64,000 bases of DNA from Streptomyces globisporus (GCA_014649555.1 BMTG01000001.1:186001-250000), one strand, 5' to 3'; shown: positions 35,644-44,742, counted from the stretch's first letter. The notes: generated by a model not told the origin, from the sequence alone. A program made the numbers and translations.

Positions 35644-36627
35644 GTGCCGTTCCAGCTGCACTTCGGCGAGAGCGACCTGCTGCGCTGCCGGTTCGCCCTC
35701 TCGCCGCTGTTCGAGACCCAGGAGGCCGTGCGCACCCTGGCCCGTCGCCACCGCCACGGCTACCACCTGCCCTGGCTCCGGCGGATCCGGGAGGCGGCCT
35801 CGGCCCTGGACCTGGAGCCGCTCTGGCTGCTGATGCCCGACGCCGGCCACAACCCGGACTTCATCTGCCCGCCGCCGATCGGCCCGTTCGCCACCTTCGA
35901 CGAGGAGATCGCGGGCGTCCGGGCGGTCGACCCGGAGGTGGCGTGGGCGGACATGGCGCTGGCGCTGGCGGAACGGCCCGGTGCCCGGGACTCCGCGACG
36001 GGCCGACGGCTGCTGGCCGATCCGGCACGGGCCGTGCGCGAGCTCGCCGATCTGCTGGAGCAGGTCTGGCGGACCCTGATCGAGCCGTACTGGCCCCGGC
36101 TGCGAGCCCTGCTGGAGGCGGACATCGCCTACCACTCCCGCCGGCTGGCGGACAGCGGTCTGGAAGGGCTGCTGGGCGAGGTGAGCACCCAGCTGAGCTG
36201 GAACGGTTCGACGCTCACCGTGAAGGGGACGCGGGGCGACCACCAACAGGTGCTGGGCGGCCAGGGGCTGGTGCTGATGCCGAGCGTCTTCGTCTGGCCC
36301 GAGGTGGTCGGCGGCCATCTGGAACCCTGGCAGCCCGGGCTGATCTACCCGGCGCGCGGGATCGGCGGGCTGTGGAGCGAGGCCGGGGAGCGGACTCCGG
36401 AGACCCTCGCCCGGCTGCTGGGCCGGGTCCGGGCCGACGTGCTCTGCGCGCTGGACGAACCGGCCGGGACGAGCGCGCTGGCACACCGGCTGGGCCTGGC
36501 CGCCTCGTCCGTGTCGGCCCATCTGTCCGTGCTGCGCGGGGCGGGGCTGCTGACCTCGCGGCGTTACGGGCACCAGGTGCTGTACGAGCGCACCCCGCTG
36601 GGGATCGCGCTGGCCGCCTCGGAGTGA
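35644..36627 (+). CDS. DUF5937/ArsR-type helix-turn-helix regulator
   Basis: A 327-aa protein. A long N-terminal domain (~1-235; LHFGESDLLRCRFALSPLFE) of the kind found in DUF5937 proteins is followed by a C-terminal ArsR-like winged helix (~255-320; GTSALAHRLGLAASSVSAHLSVLRGAGLL). The GTG start follows GGAGG by about 7 nt. It is divergent from the MFS-MarR pair, with CTCA/TGAG half-sites (about 35595-35612) between them, and is probably their regulator or self-regulated. It has no metal-binding CxC motif, so it is not a classical arsenic sensor. Confidence 0.85.
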   Translation: MPFQLHFGESDLLRCRFALSPLFETQEAVRTLARRHRHGYHLPWLRRIREAASALDLEPLWLLMPDAGHNPDFICPPPIGPFATFDEEIAGVRAVDPEVAWADMALALAERPGARDSATGRRLLADPARAVRELADLLEQVWRTLIEPYWPRLRALLEADIAYHSRRLADSGLEGLLGEVSTQLSWNGSTLTVKGTRGDHQQVLGGQGLVLMPSVFVWPEVVGGHLEPWQPGLIYPARGIGGLWSEAGERTPETLARLLGRVRADVLCALDEPAGTSALAHRLGLAASSVSAHLSVLRGAGLLTSRRYGHQVLYERTPLGIALAASE

Positions 36628-36637
36628 CGTCGCGCCC

Positions 36638-36689
36638 GCGGGCGTACGGACGCGTCAGGAATTCTGCGGGCGTACGTACAGACGCGTCA
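36638..36689. repeat. Imperfect direct repeat before the GH6 gene
   Basis: GCGGGCGTACGGACGCGTCA (36638-36657) recurs at 36666-36689 with a 4-nt insertion. It lies 95-146 nt upstream of the GH6 start and may carry regulator sites. Confidence 0.5.
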
Positions 36690-36783
36690 CGGACGGTGTC
36701 GCGCCACCACTCCCTGTAACCATTATGTCACGATTGCCCCTGTTTCTTCGTGTCCGTGAGCCACCGCCGCCCGAGGGGTCTGG

Positions 36784-37833
36784 ATGTCCGGCCGCAGCAT
36801 CGTCCCGCGCGCTCTCCCCCGTACCGTCCGTGTCCTGGCCGCCCTCGCCCTGGCGACCGCCCTCGCCGGGGGCTGCTCGACGCCGGAGCCACGCGTCACC
36901 GGGGCCGCCGAGGAGGGGGACGGACTCGTCCGGGGGGAACCCGCTCCGAGCGCGGCCTCCCCGTTCTGGGTCGACCCGAACAGCGACGCGGCCCGCCAGG
37001 TACGCGCCTGGGAGAAGGAGGGGCGCGCCGCGGAGGCGAAGATCCTCCGGCGGATCTCCGAGCGGCCGGTGGCCGACTGGCCCGCGTGGGACGACCCGGC
37101 CCCGGGGATCCGGTCCGCCGTGCGGTCCGCCGCCCGCACGAAGAAGACCGTCGTGCTCGTGGCGTACAACATCCCCCACCGCGACTGCGGGCTGTACTCC
37201 GCGGGCGGCGCGAAGGACGCGGACGCCTACCGTTCCTGGATCGGGGAGTTCGCCGACGCCGTCGGGGAGGCCCCCGCGACCGTGATCCTGGAGCCGGACG
37301 CGCTCCCCCACATCACGGACGGCTGCACCCCGCCCGAGCACCACGCCGAGCGCTACCAGCTCCTCTCCGAGGCGGTGGACACCCTCAAGGCCCTCCCGAA
37401 CACCAAGGTCTACCTGGACGCGGGCAACCCGGACTGGATCGACGAGCCGGCCAAGATGGCACAGCCGCTGCGGCAGGCGGGCGTCGAGCGGGCCGACGGG
37501 TTCTCGCTGAACGTCTCCAACTTCCAGTCGAACGGCAGCGTGAAGACGTACGCGGGACAGCTCTCCGACGCGGTGGGCGGCTCGCACTTCGTGATCGACA
37601 CCAGCCGCAACGGCAACGGCCCCCTGTCCGGGGGCCGTGAGGAGGCCTGGTGCAATCCGCCGGGCCGGGGGCTCGGCACGCCCCCGACCACCGACACCGG
37701 CGACGACCGGCTCGACGCCTACCTGTGGATCAAGCGGCCCGGCGACTCCGACGGCACCTGCCGGGGCGGCCCGCCGGCCGGTGACTGGTGGCCGGAGTAC
37801 GCCCTCGGCCTCGCCCGGCGCGCCGCCTCCTGA
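36784..37833 (+). CDS. cslZ: GH6-family beta-1,4-glucanase, probably a lipoprotein (CslZ-like)
   Basis: A 349-aa exported glucanase. The N-terminus has Arg residues, a hydrophobic core and ALAGGC31, a slightly atypical lipobox, so it may be membrane-tethered. The GH6 signatures are clear: VAYNIPHRDCG with D134, and VILEPDALP with catalytic acid D172. It hydrolyses cellulose-like beta-glucan. It converges on glxA-cslA with only 15 nt between stops. In S. coelicolor the gene next to cslA-glxA (SCO2838) also encodes a GH6 enzyme, so a role in trimming the polymer made by CslA is the best reading. Confidence 0.88.
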   Translation: MSGRSIVPRALPRTVRVLAALALATALAGGCSTPEPRVTGAAEEGDGLVRGEPAPSAASPFWVDPNSDAARQVRAWEKEGRAAEAKILRRISERPVADWPAWDDPAPGIRSAVRSAARTKKTVVLVAYNIPHRDCGLYSAGGAKDADAYRSWIGEFADAVGEAPATVILEPDALPHITDGCTPPEHHAERYQLLSEAVDTLKALPNTKVYLDAGNPDWIDEPAKMAQPLRQAGVERADGFSLNVSNFQSNGSVKTYAGQLSDAVGGSHFVIDTSRNGNGPLSGGREEAWCNPPGRGLGTPPTTDTGDDRLDAYLWIKRPGDSDGTCRGGPPAGDWWPEYALGLARRAAS

Positions 37834-37848
37834 GGCCGCCGCGCGCGC

Positions 37849-39804
37849 TCAGGCGACCTTGACCCATTTCGCTTCGGAGGGGACGCCGTCGGTGTCGGTG
37901 ACGAAGAGCATGTACCAGCCGGGCGGCACCAGCGTGGGGTCGTCCGGCACGGTGACGCTCAGCTTGCCGCCGGTCTTCTTCAGCCCCAGCTCGATGGAGC
38001 GCTGTTCCACGTCGGTGGTGTGGGTGACGGCGCTCGGCCGCATCAGCCGGGCGGTGGCGATGCGGTCCGCGTCGGCGCTCTCGTACGTGACCGTCGTGCC
38101 GCGCTCGGCGTTCTCGGGGCCGCTGCCGATCACCGGGCGCTTGTCCTTGCCGCGGTGCAGGGCGGGCGGGGTGTAGACCTCCATGCGCTGCTCGAACTTG
38201 CCGAGCTTGGTGTTGTCCTTGTCGCCGTAGAGGGAGTCGGAGCCGAAGGTCGCCACCCGCCCGTCGGGCAGCAGCAGCGCCTCGGAGTGGTAGTTGCGGC
38301 CCACCGTCGGCTCGGCGGCTTCCTTGAAGGTGTTGGTCTTCGGGTCGTAGGACTGCGCCTTCAGGATGTTGCTGGCCCCGCGGCCTCGGTAGTCCTCGGA
38401 TCCGCCGCTGGTGAAGACGGTGTCGTCGGGCATGATCACGCTGTTGAGGTAGCGCGTGCCCTGCGGCAGGTCCGGGCCCGCCTCGAAGGCCGGGCTGTCC
38501 TGCTTCAGGTCGATGACGGCCGTGCGGGCCGTGGACTTCTTGGACTCCCCGACCCCTCCGCCGCCCAGCACCATCACCTTCTGGTCCTGCACGGGCGGCA
38601 GCATCAGCGAGGCCGCCGTCTCCAGCTGGTCGGTGTCGGTGAGGCCGGGGACCTTGGTGAAGGTGTTCTTCTTCAGGTCCCAGATGCCGGGCTCACGCCC
38701 CTTGTCCGCCGGGCCGTAACCGGCGTTGGCCCCCGGGTAGAAGAGCTTGCCGCCCTTGGTGAGGAACAGCGCCGGGTAGGTCGGGAAGTAGTGGAAGGGG
38801 CCCTTGCCCCACTTCTTGGTCTTCGGGTCGTAGATCTCGTTGTCACCCGGCAGGATCGCGCCGACGTCGTCGAGACCGGAGACGGAGAGCACCCGGCCGT
38901 CCTCCAGACCGACGAGGGTCGGGTACCAGCGGGCCTCCTTCATGGGGTCGACCCTGATGTACTTCTCCGCCGTCGGGTCGAACTCGTAGGCGGCCCGGAT
39001 CCCCTGGAAGTCCTGCTTGTCCATGGTGATCTTCTCGGCGAGGCCGTAGGAGTTGGCGGCCTCCTTGCCCTTCAGCCCGACGATCTCGTACTGGGCGGCG
39101 TCCGTGGCCACCGCGTCCGGCCCCTCGTTCACCGCCTCGACGAAGACCCGCTGCTCGGCGGCGGTCACCTTCGTCTTCCACGGCTTCATCTGGCCGCTCT
39201 CGAAGTAGTCGACCTCGAACTCGCGCTTCGCCTTGGGCACGGTGACGTCGAACCTGGCCCGGTACTCGGCGCCCGACGGTGAGCGGAAGACCGTGCCCTT
39301 CTTGAGCTTCAGCGGCTTGTCCGGGTTCTCGTTCTTGACCCGCATGCCGCCGCCGGCCCGCTTCACCTTGTCGTCGAGCACCTCGTAGCGGGCGGTGCCG
39401 CCCGCGATCAGGAGGCGGCCGTCGGGGAGCTGGGCGTGGCCGCCGCAGAAGAAGTCCTCCGGGGTGGGGATCTTCTGGAAGGTGTTCTCGGCCGGGTCCC
39501 ACAGCACGGTGTCGAAGGTGCCCTCGTCGAAGTTCTTCTCGTCGTTGCCGGAGCCCGCGACGATCAGGACCTTCCCGGTGTGCAGGAGTGCCGCGTGGAT
39601 CGCGTTGGTGCGGTACTCCTTCGGGATGTTCACCCGCTCCCAGGAGCCGTACTCCGCCTTGTACGCCGGCTGGTCGATCTTGTACGCGTGATACCTGTCC
39701 TCGGCGAAGGACAGCGCCGCGGGAGCGTTCAGCCCGGCGAGCAGCACCACCGCGCCGCCGCCCAGGAGCGTCTTCCTCGTCTTCTTCGAGGGCCGGTAGG
39801 CCAT
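37849..39804 (-). CDS. glxA: Galactose-oxidase-like copper radical oxidase
   Basis: A 651-aa, extracellular, membrane-anchored oxidase (signal-anchor at ~12-32, LLGGGAVVLLAGL). It has Kelch-like repeats and a C-terminal Ig-like domain. Predicted active site: C120 in FFCGGHAQ cross-linked to Y294 in ARWYPT, copper ligands Y505-H506 in GRNYHSE and H595 in AVTHT. An aromatic W293 sits beside the Tyr, as in S. lividans GlxA. It oxidises a glycan, presumably the CslA product, at hyphal tips. The start lies 3 nt after the cslA stop. Confidence 0.94.
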   Translation of the reverse strand: MAYRPSKKTRKTLLGGGAVVLLAGLNAPAALSFAEDRYHAYKIDQPAYKAEYGSWERVNIPKEYRTNAIHAALLHTGKVLIVAGSGNDEKNFDEGTFDTVLWDPAENTFQKIPTPEDFFCGGHAQLPDGRLLIAGGTARYEVLDDKVKRAGGGMRVKNENPDKPLKLKKGTVFRSPSGAEYRARFDVTVPKAKREFEVDYFESGQMKPWKTKVTAAEQRVFVEAVNEGPDAVATDAAQYEIVGLKGKEAANSYGLAEKITMDKQDFQGIRAAYEFDPTAEKYIRVDPMKEARWYPTLVGLEDGRVLSVSGLDDVGAILPGDNEIYDPKTKKWGKGPFHYFPTYPALFLTKGGKLFYPGANAGYGPADKGREPGIWDLKKNTFTKVPGLTDTDQLETAASLMLPPVQDQKVMVLGGGGVGESKKSTARTAVIDLKQDSPAFEAGPDLPQGTRYLNSVIMPDDTVFTSGGSEDYRGRGASNILKAQSYDPKTNTFKEAAEPTVGRNYHSEALLLPDGRVATFGSDSLYGDKDNTKLGKFEQRMEVYTPPALHRGKDKRPVIGSGPENAERGTTVTYESADADRIATARLMRPSAVTHTTDVEQRSIELGLKKTGGKLSVTVPDDPTLVPPGWYMLFVTDTDGVPSEAKWVKVA

Positions 39805-39807
39805 GGC

Positions 39808-41625
39808 TCAGTTCCCTCCTGCGGTGGTGGTGGCAGTGGTGCCGGCGCTTGCCGTGGTGGTCGCCGACGGGGCGGGGGCCGTCGTCGTGGTGACGTACGC
39901 CGGTTCGGGCGGCGGGGGCGCCGGGACGGGGACGGCGCGTGCGGCCTCGGCGCGCTTGTCCTGCCGGACGGTCCAGGCCCACACAGCGACCGGGGAGAGG
40001 GATATCGCGAGGCCCAGCGTCGCCCAGGTGCGCATCGCGACATGGGTGTGGTCGAGGTACACCGACGCGGCGAGCGAGGACAGCAGGACCGCCGCCCAGA
40101 AGAGGTGGATACGGAAGGTGAGCAGCCGGTCCGGGGAGGCCTGGCCGCCCTTGGGCGTGACGACGAACCGGCCGTCGGTGCGCAGCACGGCCGAGCCCAG
40201 CGACTTCAGATAGATCGGCGCGGAGAGCGCGGACATGGCCATGCCCGCCAGGCCGCCGGAGCCCTCGGGCTCGTGGGGCGAGACGTTGTGGCGGCGGTTC
40301 CAGAGGTACAGCCCGATCTGGAGGGCGGCGGCGTCGCTGTAGAGCATCAGCCAGATGGAGGCGGCGACCTGGGTGCCGGAGGCGCCGAACCAGAGGAACA
40401 GCACACAGCTGAGAATGCCGAGCAGCCAGTTGATCGCGGTCATCGGGTAGTAGACGAGCATCAGCGTGTAGCTGAAGAGGCGCCCGGGGGGGACCCGGAA
40501 GAGCGCCTTGCCGTACTGCTTGAACAGCGTCTCGTACGTCCCCCTCGACCAGCGCAGCTGCTGGGTGAAGAAGTCCGTCCAGGAGGCGGGTCCCTCGCCC
40601 ACGGCCAGCACGTCGGGGGTGTAGACGGAACGCCAGTAGTGCCCGGTGCGCGGGTTGCGGCGGCGGTGGATCTCGAAACCGGTGGCCATGTCCTCGGTGA
40701 TCGAGTCGTACAGGCCGCCGACCTGGCGCAGCGCGGCGATGCGCACGACGTTGTTGGTGCCGACGAACATCGGGGCGCCGTAGCGGTTGCCCGCGCGCTG
40801 GATCAGGGCGTGGAAGAGGAACTGCTGCGACTCGGCGGCCTTGGTGACGGCCGAGTCGTAGTTCCCGTAGACCTGCGGTCCGACGACGAAGGCGACGTCC
40901 GGGTCGCGGAAGTAGCCCATCATCCGTTCCAGGAAGTTGGGCATGGGCACGTGGTCGGTGTCGACGGAGGCGAAGAAGTCGTAGTCGCCGCCGTGCAGGG
41001 CGATCCAGGCGTTGTAGTTGCCGTGCTTGGTCTTCGCCTTGTGGACGCCCTTGTCACGGTTCCACTCGGGGACCCCGCGTCGGGTGAAGTGGTGGACGCC
41101 GAGTTCGGCGCAGAGCATCCGGGCCCCGGGGTCGTCGCCCTCGTCGAGGAGCCAGACGTCCAGCGGACCGGGGTGTTCGAGCTGTACGGCGCCCTTGAGG
41201 GTGGCGCGGACCATGGAGAGCGGTTCCTTGCCGGGGACGTACGTGGTCAGGAAGGCGACCCGAGTGCCGGGCTCGGGCGTCACCGGGACCGGGTCGCGCG
41301 CGACGAGCGTGGCGTGCGCGATGGAGACGACGTTGACCAGCATGAACAGCTCGATCAGGGCGATCGACACCAGCATCACGGTGTCGGCGACGACCAGCCA
41401 GCGCTCCCCGTTCTCCCGCTCGGTCCAGTGTGTGGGCCAGACCAGGTACAGCAGGAGGATCCCGGTGAGCACCGGGGCGAGCGTCATCAGCAGGACGGCT
41501 CTTATTCGGTGCTTCTCCGTCGAGAGCAGGCTCTTGTACCGCACCCGGTACCCCGTCGGTTCCGGCTCCGTGAGCGGACCCGCGAGCCGGCTGTAGGTGT
41601 CGTAGTCGTAGCCCTCCGACCGCAC
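39808..41625 (-). CDS. cslA: Cellulose-synthase-like glycosyltransferase
   Basis: A processive GT2 enzyme of about 605 aa that makes a beta-glucan at hyphal tips and interacts with DivIVA in S. coelicolor. Two N-terminal membrane helices are followed by the catalytic domain with DEGDD (161-165), DTDH (222-225), TED (310-312) and QQLRW (355-359), then further membrane helices and a Pro/Thr/Ala tail. No PilZ domain is seen. GTG 41625 follows GGGAGG; an in-frame GTG at 41661 lacks a ribosome site. It is co-transcribed with glxA. Confidence 0.93.
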   Translation of the reverse strand: MRSEGYDYDTYSRLAGPLTEPEPTGYRVRYKSLLSTEKHRIRAVLLMTLAPVLTGILLLYLVWPTHWTERENGERWLVVADTVMLVSIALIELFMLVNVVSIAHATLVARDPVPVTPEPGTRVAFLTTYVPGKEPLSMVRATLKGAVQLEHPGPLDVWLLDEGDDPGARMLCAELGVHHFTRRGVPEWNRDKGVHKAKTKHGNYNAWIALHGGDYDFFASVDTDHVPMPNFLERMMGYFRDPDVAFVVGPQVYGNYDSAVTKAAESQQFLFHALIQRAGNRYGAPMFVGTNNVVRIAALRQVGGLYDSITEDMATGFEIHRRRNPRTGHYWRSVYTPDVLAVGEGPASWTDFFTQQLRWSRGTYETLFKQYGKALFRVPPGRLFSYTLMLVYYPMTAINWLLGILSCVLFLWFGASGTQVAASIWLMLYSDAAALQIGLYLWNRRHNVSPHEPEGSGGLAGMAMSALSAPIYLKSLGSAVLRTDGRFVVTPKGGQASPDRLLTFRIHLFWAAVLLSSLAASVYLDHTHVAMRTWATLGLAISLSPVAVWAWTVRQDKRAEAARAVPVPAPPPPEPAYVTTTTAPAPSATTTASAGTTATTTAGGN

Positions 41626-41726
41626 CGTGCCTCCCACTGTCGAACGGGTTGATATCCCCACAGAAGGGGAGGTCTAACGGTGTGTCGACTTGGCAGGTCC
41701 GAGTGAGGGGTTTTTGGTCCGGGACC

Positions 41727-41762
41727 GGAAAAGCCCCCGGCCGTGTGGCGCCGGGGGCTTTT
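41727..41762. terminator. Intrinsic terminator between cslA and the thiamine-binding gene
   Basis: GAAAAGCCCCCGGC pairs exactly with 41749-41762 around an 8-nt loop. The stem base is A/T-rich (AAAA/TTTT). It is 44 nt after the stop at 41806 and terminates the minus-strand operon starting at 42449. Confidence 0.85.
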
Positions 41763-41805
41763 CGGGTGAACGCGGTACGGGCCGCGCGGTCGGTGTGCCA
41801 GAGGG

Positions 41806-42102
41806 TCAGGAGTCCCCGAGATACCGCTCCACGGTCTCGACCTTCGAGGTCAGACCGTCGGTGACGCCGGGCCGGATGTCGGCCTTCAGTACCAGGGAGA
41901 CGCGCCCCGCGCGGGCCTCGACGGCGGCCACGGCGCGCTTGACGACGTCCATGACCTCGTCCCACTCACCCTCGATGGAGGTGAACATCGCGTCGGTGCG
42001 GTTGGGCAGGCCCGATTCCCGCACGACCCGCACGGCGTCGGCGACGTACTCCCCGACGTCCTCGCCGACTCCGAGCGGCGAGACCGAGAACGCGACGATC
42101 AT
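41806..42102 (-). CDS. Thiamine-binding-type MTH1187/YkoF-family protein
   Basis: A 98-aa small protein opening [11 protein letters not shown] and containing [23 protein letters not shown], the hallmark of the MTH1187 (DUF77) family. It is a ferredoxin-like fold that forms tetramers and binds thiamine or a related ligand in characterised members. The role in Streptomyces is unproven. The ATG overlaps the stop of the upstream DUF3817 gene (ATGA). Confidence 0.88.
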   Translation of the reverse strand: MIVAFSVSPLGVGEDVGEYVADAVRVVRESGLPNRTDAMFTSIEGEWDEVMDVVKRAVAAVEARAGRVSLVLKADIRPGVTDGLTSKVETVERYLGDS

Positions 42103-42449
42103 GCGCTGACCGTGCCCTCGCGCCGGGCGCGGGCCGCGATGACACCGTCGGCCTCGTACTTCTTGAGGAGCTTGTCGCCGTAGAGCCCGCCGAAGGGGAT
42201 GACGGCGAGGAGGAAGAAGAGCGCGACGCGCTTGAGCGGCCACTTGGCCTTGACCCAGACATCCAGCAGGAACACGACGTAGATCGTGAAGAGGACGCCG
42301 TGGATCATGCCGAGGGGCGGCATCAGGAAGTCGATGTCCGAGACGCGCATGAGCAGCGAGCCGAAAATGAGGAGCGCCGGGAAGGAGAGCGCCTCGGGAA
42401 GCGAGATGAGGCGCAGCCGGTGCAGGGCGGAAGCGGTCTTGATGTCCAC
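42099..42449 (-). CDS. DUF3817 integral membrane protein, second copy
   Basis: A protein of about 116 aa with three membrane segments ([45 protein letters not shown]) and the DUF3817 core [15 protein letters not shown] 42449 has GAAGG upstream; the frame is open further but without support. It is a paralogue of the 33102 gene (shared IHGVLF-IYVVF). It is coupled to the thiamine-binding-type gene, hinting at a common pathway. Confidence 0.85.
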   Translation of the reverse strand: MDIKTASALHRLRLISLPEALSFPALLIFGSLLMRVSDIDFLMPPLGMIHGVLFTIYVVFLLDVWVKAKWPLKRVALFFLLAVIPFGGLYGDKLLKKYEADGVIAARARREGTVSA

Positions 42450-42677
42450 GAGGGCACCTTCGGTGAGAGGGGCATGCGGGCTTGTGAACGCAGGCACAAG
42501 CCGCCCCCATTGTGGCATCGCGCCGGTACGTCCCCGGAGCCGGGGGCCACCGCGTGGTAGGGCCGCGCGTATCACCGCATATCAGGGCCGGTCCGGGTGC
42601 GCATCAGGGGAGCATCAGGGGCGTAACGGTTGCGCAGGACCTGGTACGGGCGCGGGGCGGCGGGCTACCTTCGGGGC

Positions 42678-43316
42678 GTGGCGATGTTCCGACTCCAAGG
42701 CAGCAAGACGCTCGCCGTCGATCTGACCGGCGATGCCGTCAAGGCGAAGAACGGCTCGATGGTCGCGTACGACGGCCGGATGACCTTCAAGAAGATGTCC
42801 GGCGGCGGTGAGGGGCTGCGCGGCATGGTGACCCGCCGGCTGACCGGCGAGCAGATGACCGTGATGGAGGTGTCCGGGCAGGGCACCTGCTACTTCGCCG
42901 ACCGGGCGAGCGAGATCAATCTGGTCTCCCTGCACGGCGACACCCTGTATGTGGAGGCGAGCAACCTGCTGGCCACCGACTCCGGGCTGCGCACGGGCAC
43001 CACGTTCACCGGGCTGCGCGGCGGGGCGAGCGGCAACGGCCTGTTCACCACCACGGTGGAGGGCACCGGGCAGGCGGCGATCATGTCGGACGGGGCGGCG
43101 GTGCTCCTGCGGGTGTCGCCGCAGTATCCGCTGATGGTCGACCCCGGCGCGTACATCGCCCATCAGGGCCGGCTCCAGCAGAGCTTCCAGTCGGGTGTGA
43201 ACTTCCGGACGCTGATGGGCGAGGGTTCCGGCGAGGCGTTCCAGATCCGCTTCGAGGGCGACGGACTGGTCTACGTCCAGCCCAGCGAGCGCAACACCGT
43301 CGGGGGCGATGTCTGA
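42678..43316 (+). CDS. AIM24-family protein 1
   Basis: A protein of about 212 aa with the all-beta AIM24/TIGR00266 fold: FRLQGSKTLAVDL, EVSGQGTCYFADRASEI, VSLHGDTLYVEASNLLA and GEGSGEAFQIRFEGDGLVYVQ. The biochemical role is unknown in bacteria; yeast AIM24 is mitochondrial. The start is GTG 42678 or ATG 42684. TACCTT at 42666-42671 could be a -10 box, which would make the message leaderless from the GTG. It is the first of three homologous, overlapping genes. Confidence 0.85.
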   Translation: MAMFRLQGSKTLAVDLTGDAVKAKNGSMVAYDGRMTFKKMSGGGEGLRGMVTRRLTGEQMTVMEVSGQGTCYFADRASEINLVSLHGDTLYVEASNLLATDSGLRTGTTFTGLRGGASGNGLFTTTVEGTGQAAIMSDGAAVLLRVSPQYPLMVDPGAYIAHQGRLQQSFQSGVNFRTLMGEGSGEAFQIRFEGDGLVYVQPSERNTVGGDV

Positions 43317-43966
43317 TGCCGTTCCGCGAGATCAACTCCAAGATGGTCGAGGCCACGCTCGCCCCGGGCCAGAAGCTGTTCAGCCAGCGCGGCGCGATGC
43401 TGGCCTACCGGGGCGAGGTCTCCTTCACCCCGAACATCCAGGGCGGCCAGGGCGGCGTCGCGTCGATGATCGGCCGCCGGGTGGCGGGCGAGGCGACGCC
43501 GCTGATGACGGTCGAGGGGTCGGGCACGGTGATGTTCGGCCACGGCGGCCACCACATCCAGGTGATCAACCTGTCCGGCGACACCCTGTACGTGGAGGCC
43601 GACCGGCTGCTCGCCTTCGACGGGACGCTCCAGCAGGGCACGATGTTCATGGGCTCGCAGGGCGGGGTGATGGGCATGGTGCGCGGCCAGGTGACCGGCC
43701 AGGGCCTGTTCACGACCACGCTCAAGGGGCACGGCGCGGTCGCGGTGATGGCGCACGGCGGGGTGATCGAGCTGCCGATCACCCCGGGCCGGGACGTCCA
43801 TGTGGATCCGCAGGCCTATGTCGCCCACCACGGGGACGTCCGCAACAAGCTGTCCACGGCGGTCGGCTGGCGGGACATGGTGGGACGGGGCTCCGGTGAG
43901 GCGTTCCAGCTGGAGCTGAGCGGGAGCGGTGCGGTGTACGTCCAGGCGTCGGAGGAGAAGCTGTGA
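43316..43966 (+). CDS. AIM24-family protein 2
   Basis: A 216-aa paralogue of the preceding gene. Shared core: VEGSGTVMFGHGGHHIQVI, LSGDTLYVEADRLLAFD, GQGLFTTTLKGHGAVAVMA and GRGSGEAFQLELSGSGAVYVQ. No signal peptide or membrane helix is visible, so it is cytoplasmic. Its ATG shares a base with the previous stop (TGATG), and its own stop overlaps the third gene. Function unknown. Confidence 0.87.
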   Translation: MPFREINSKMVEATLAPGQKLFSQRGAMLAYRGEVSFTPNIQGGQGGVASMIGRRVAGEATPLMTVEGSGTVMFGHGGHHIQVINLSGDTLYVEADRLLAFDGTLQQGTMFMGSQGGVMGMVRGQVTGQGLFTTTLKGHGAVAVMAHGGVIELPITPGRDVHVDPQAYVAHHGDVRNKLSTAVGWRDMVGRGSGEAFQLELSGSGAVYVQASEEKL

Positions 43967-44736
43967 GCACGCCCGTGGTCTTCGATCCGATGACGCTGCC
44001 GTCGGACGACAACGTCAACTCCTACACCTTCTGCGTGGAGCTGAAGGGGAGCCGGTGGTTCCTGCAGAAGGGCAAGATGATCGCCTACTACGGGCAGATC
44101 GACTTCGACGGGATCGGGCACGGCCGGTTCGAGCGGCTGGTGCGCACGAGCTTCCATTCGCCGCTGCACGCGAGCGACTGGGTGGTGGCCGAGGGCAGCG
44201 GGAAGATGCTGCTGGCCGACCGGGCCTTCGATGTGAACTCCTTCGACCTGGACGACGGGAACCTGACGATCCGGTCCGGGAACCTGCTGGCGTACGAGCC
44301 GTCGCTCGCACTGAAGCAGTCGATCGTGCCGGGGTTCGTGACGCTGATCGGCACGGGGAAGTTCGTGGCCGCGTCCAACGGTCCGGTGGTCTTCATGGAG
44401 CCACCGCTGCGGGTGGACCCGCAGGCGCTGGTGGGGTGGGCCGACTGCCCCTCCCCCTGCCACCACTACGACCACGGGTACATGACGGGCGTGATGGGCG
44501 GGATCCGGTCACTGACGGGGATCGGCGGGACGTCGGGCGAGGAGCACCAGTTCGAGTTCGTCGGGGCGGGCACGGTGCTGCTCCAGTCGTCCGAGGCGCT
44601 GATGGCGGAGCAGGCGACGGGCTTCGTGCCGAACGAGCCGGGCGTCCCGGGCGGCCCGGGCGGTGGGGGTCAACACGGCTCCACCCCGCGCATGCCCGGC
44701 CAGCTGGGGGACCTCCAGCGTCGCTTCGGCTTGTGA
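43963..44736 (+). CDS. AIM24-family protein 3
   Basis: A 257-aa, more diverged member of the trio: MLLADRAFDVNSFDLDDGNL, LTIRSGNLLAYEPSL, and a C-terminal GTVLLQSSEAL that aligns with the end of the AIM24 fold. It contains a Cys/His patch (CPSPCHHYDHGY) not present in the other two that might bind metal. The tail is Gly/Pro-rich. GTG 43963 overlaps the previous stop (GTGA). The trio is probably translated at fixed ratio and may form a hetero-oligomer (inference). Confidence 0.83.
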   Translation: MSTPVVFDPMTLPSDDNVNSYTFCVELKGSRWFLQKGKMIAYYGQIDFDGIGHGRFERLVRTSFHSPLHASDWVVAEGSGKMLLADRAFDVNSFDLDDGNLTIRSGNLLAYEPSLALKQSIVPGFVTLIGTGKFVAASNGPVVFMEPPLRVDPQALVGWADCPSPCHHYDHGYMTGVMGGIRSLTGIGGTSGEEHQFEFVGAGTVLLQSSEALMAEQATGFVPNEPGVPGGPGGGGQHGSTPRMPGQLGDLQRRFGL

Positions 44737-44742
44737 GCGGTA

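Noticed and set aside
36784-36880. Certain lipoprotein assignment for the GH6 enzyme
   Set aside because: ALAGGC lacks the usual Leu at -3 of the lipobox; a plain signal peptide is still possible, so it is noted only as probable.
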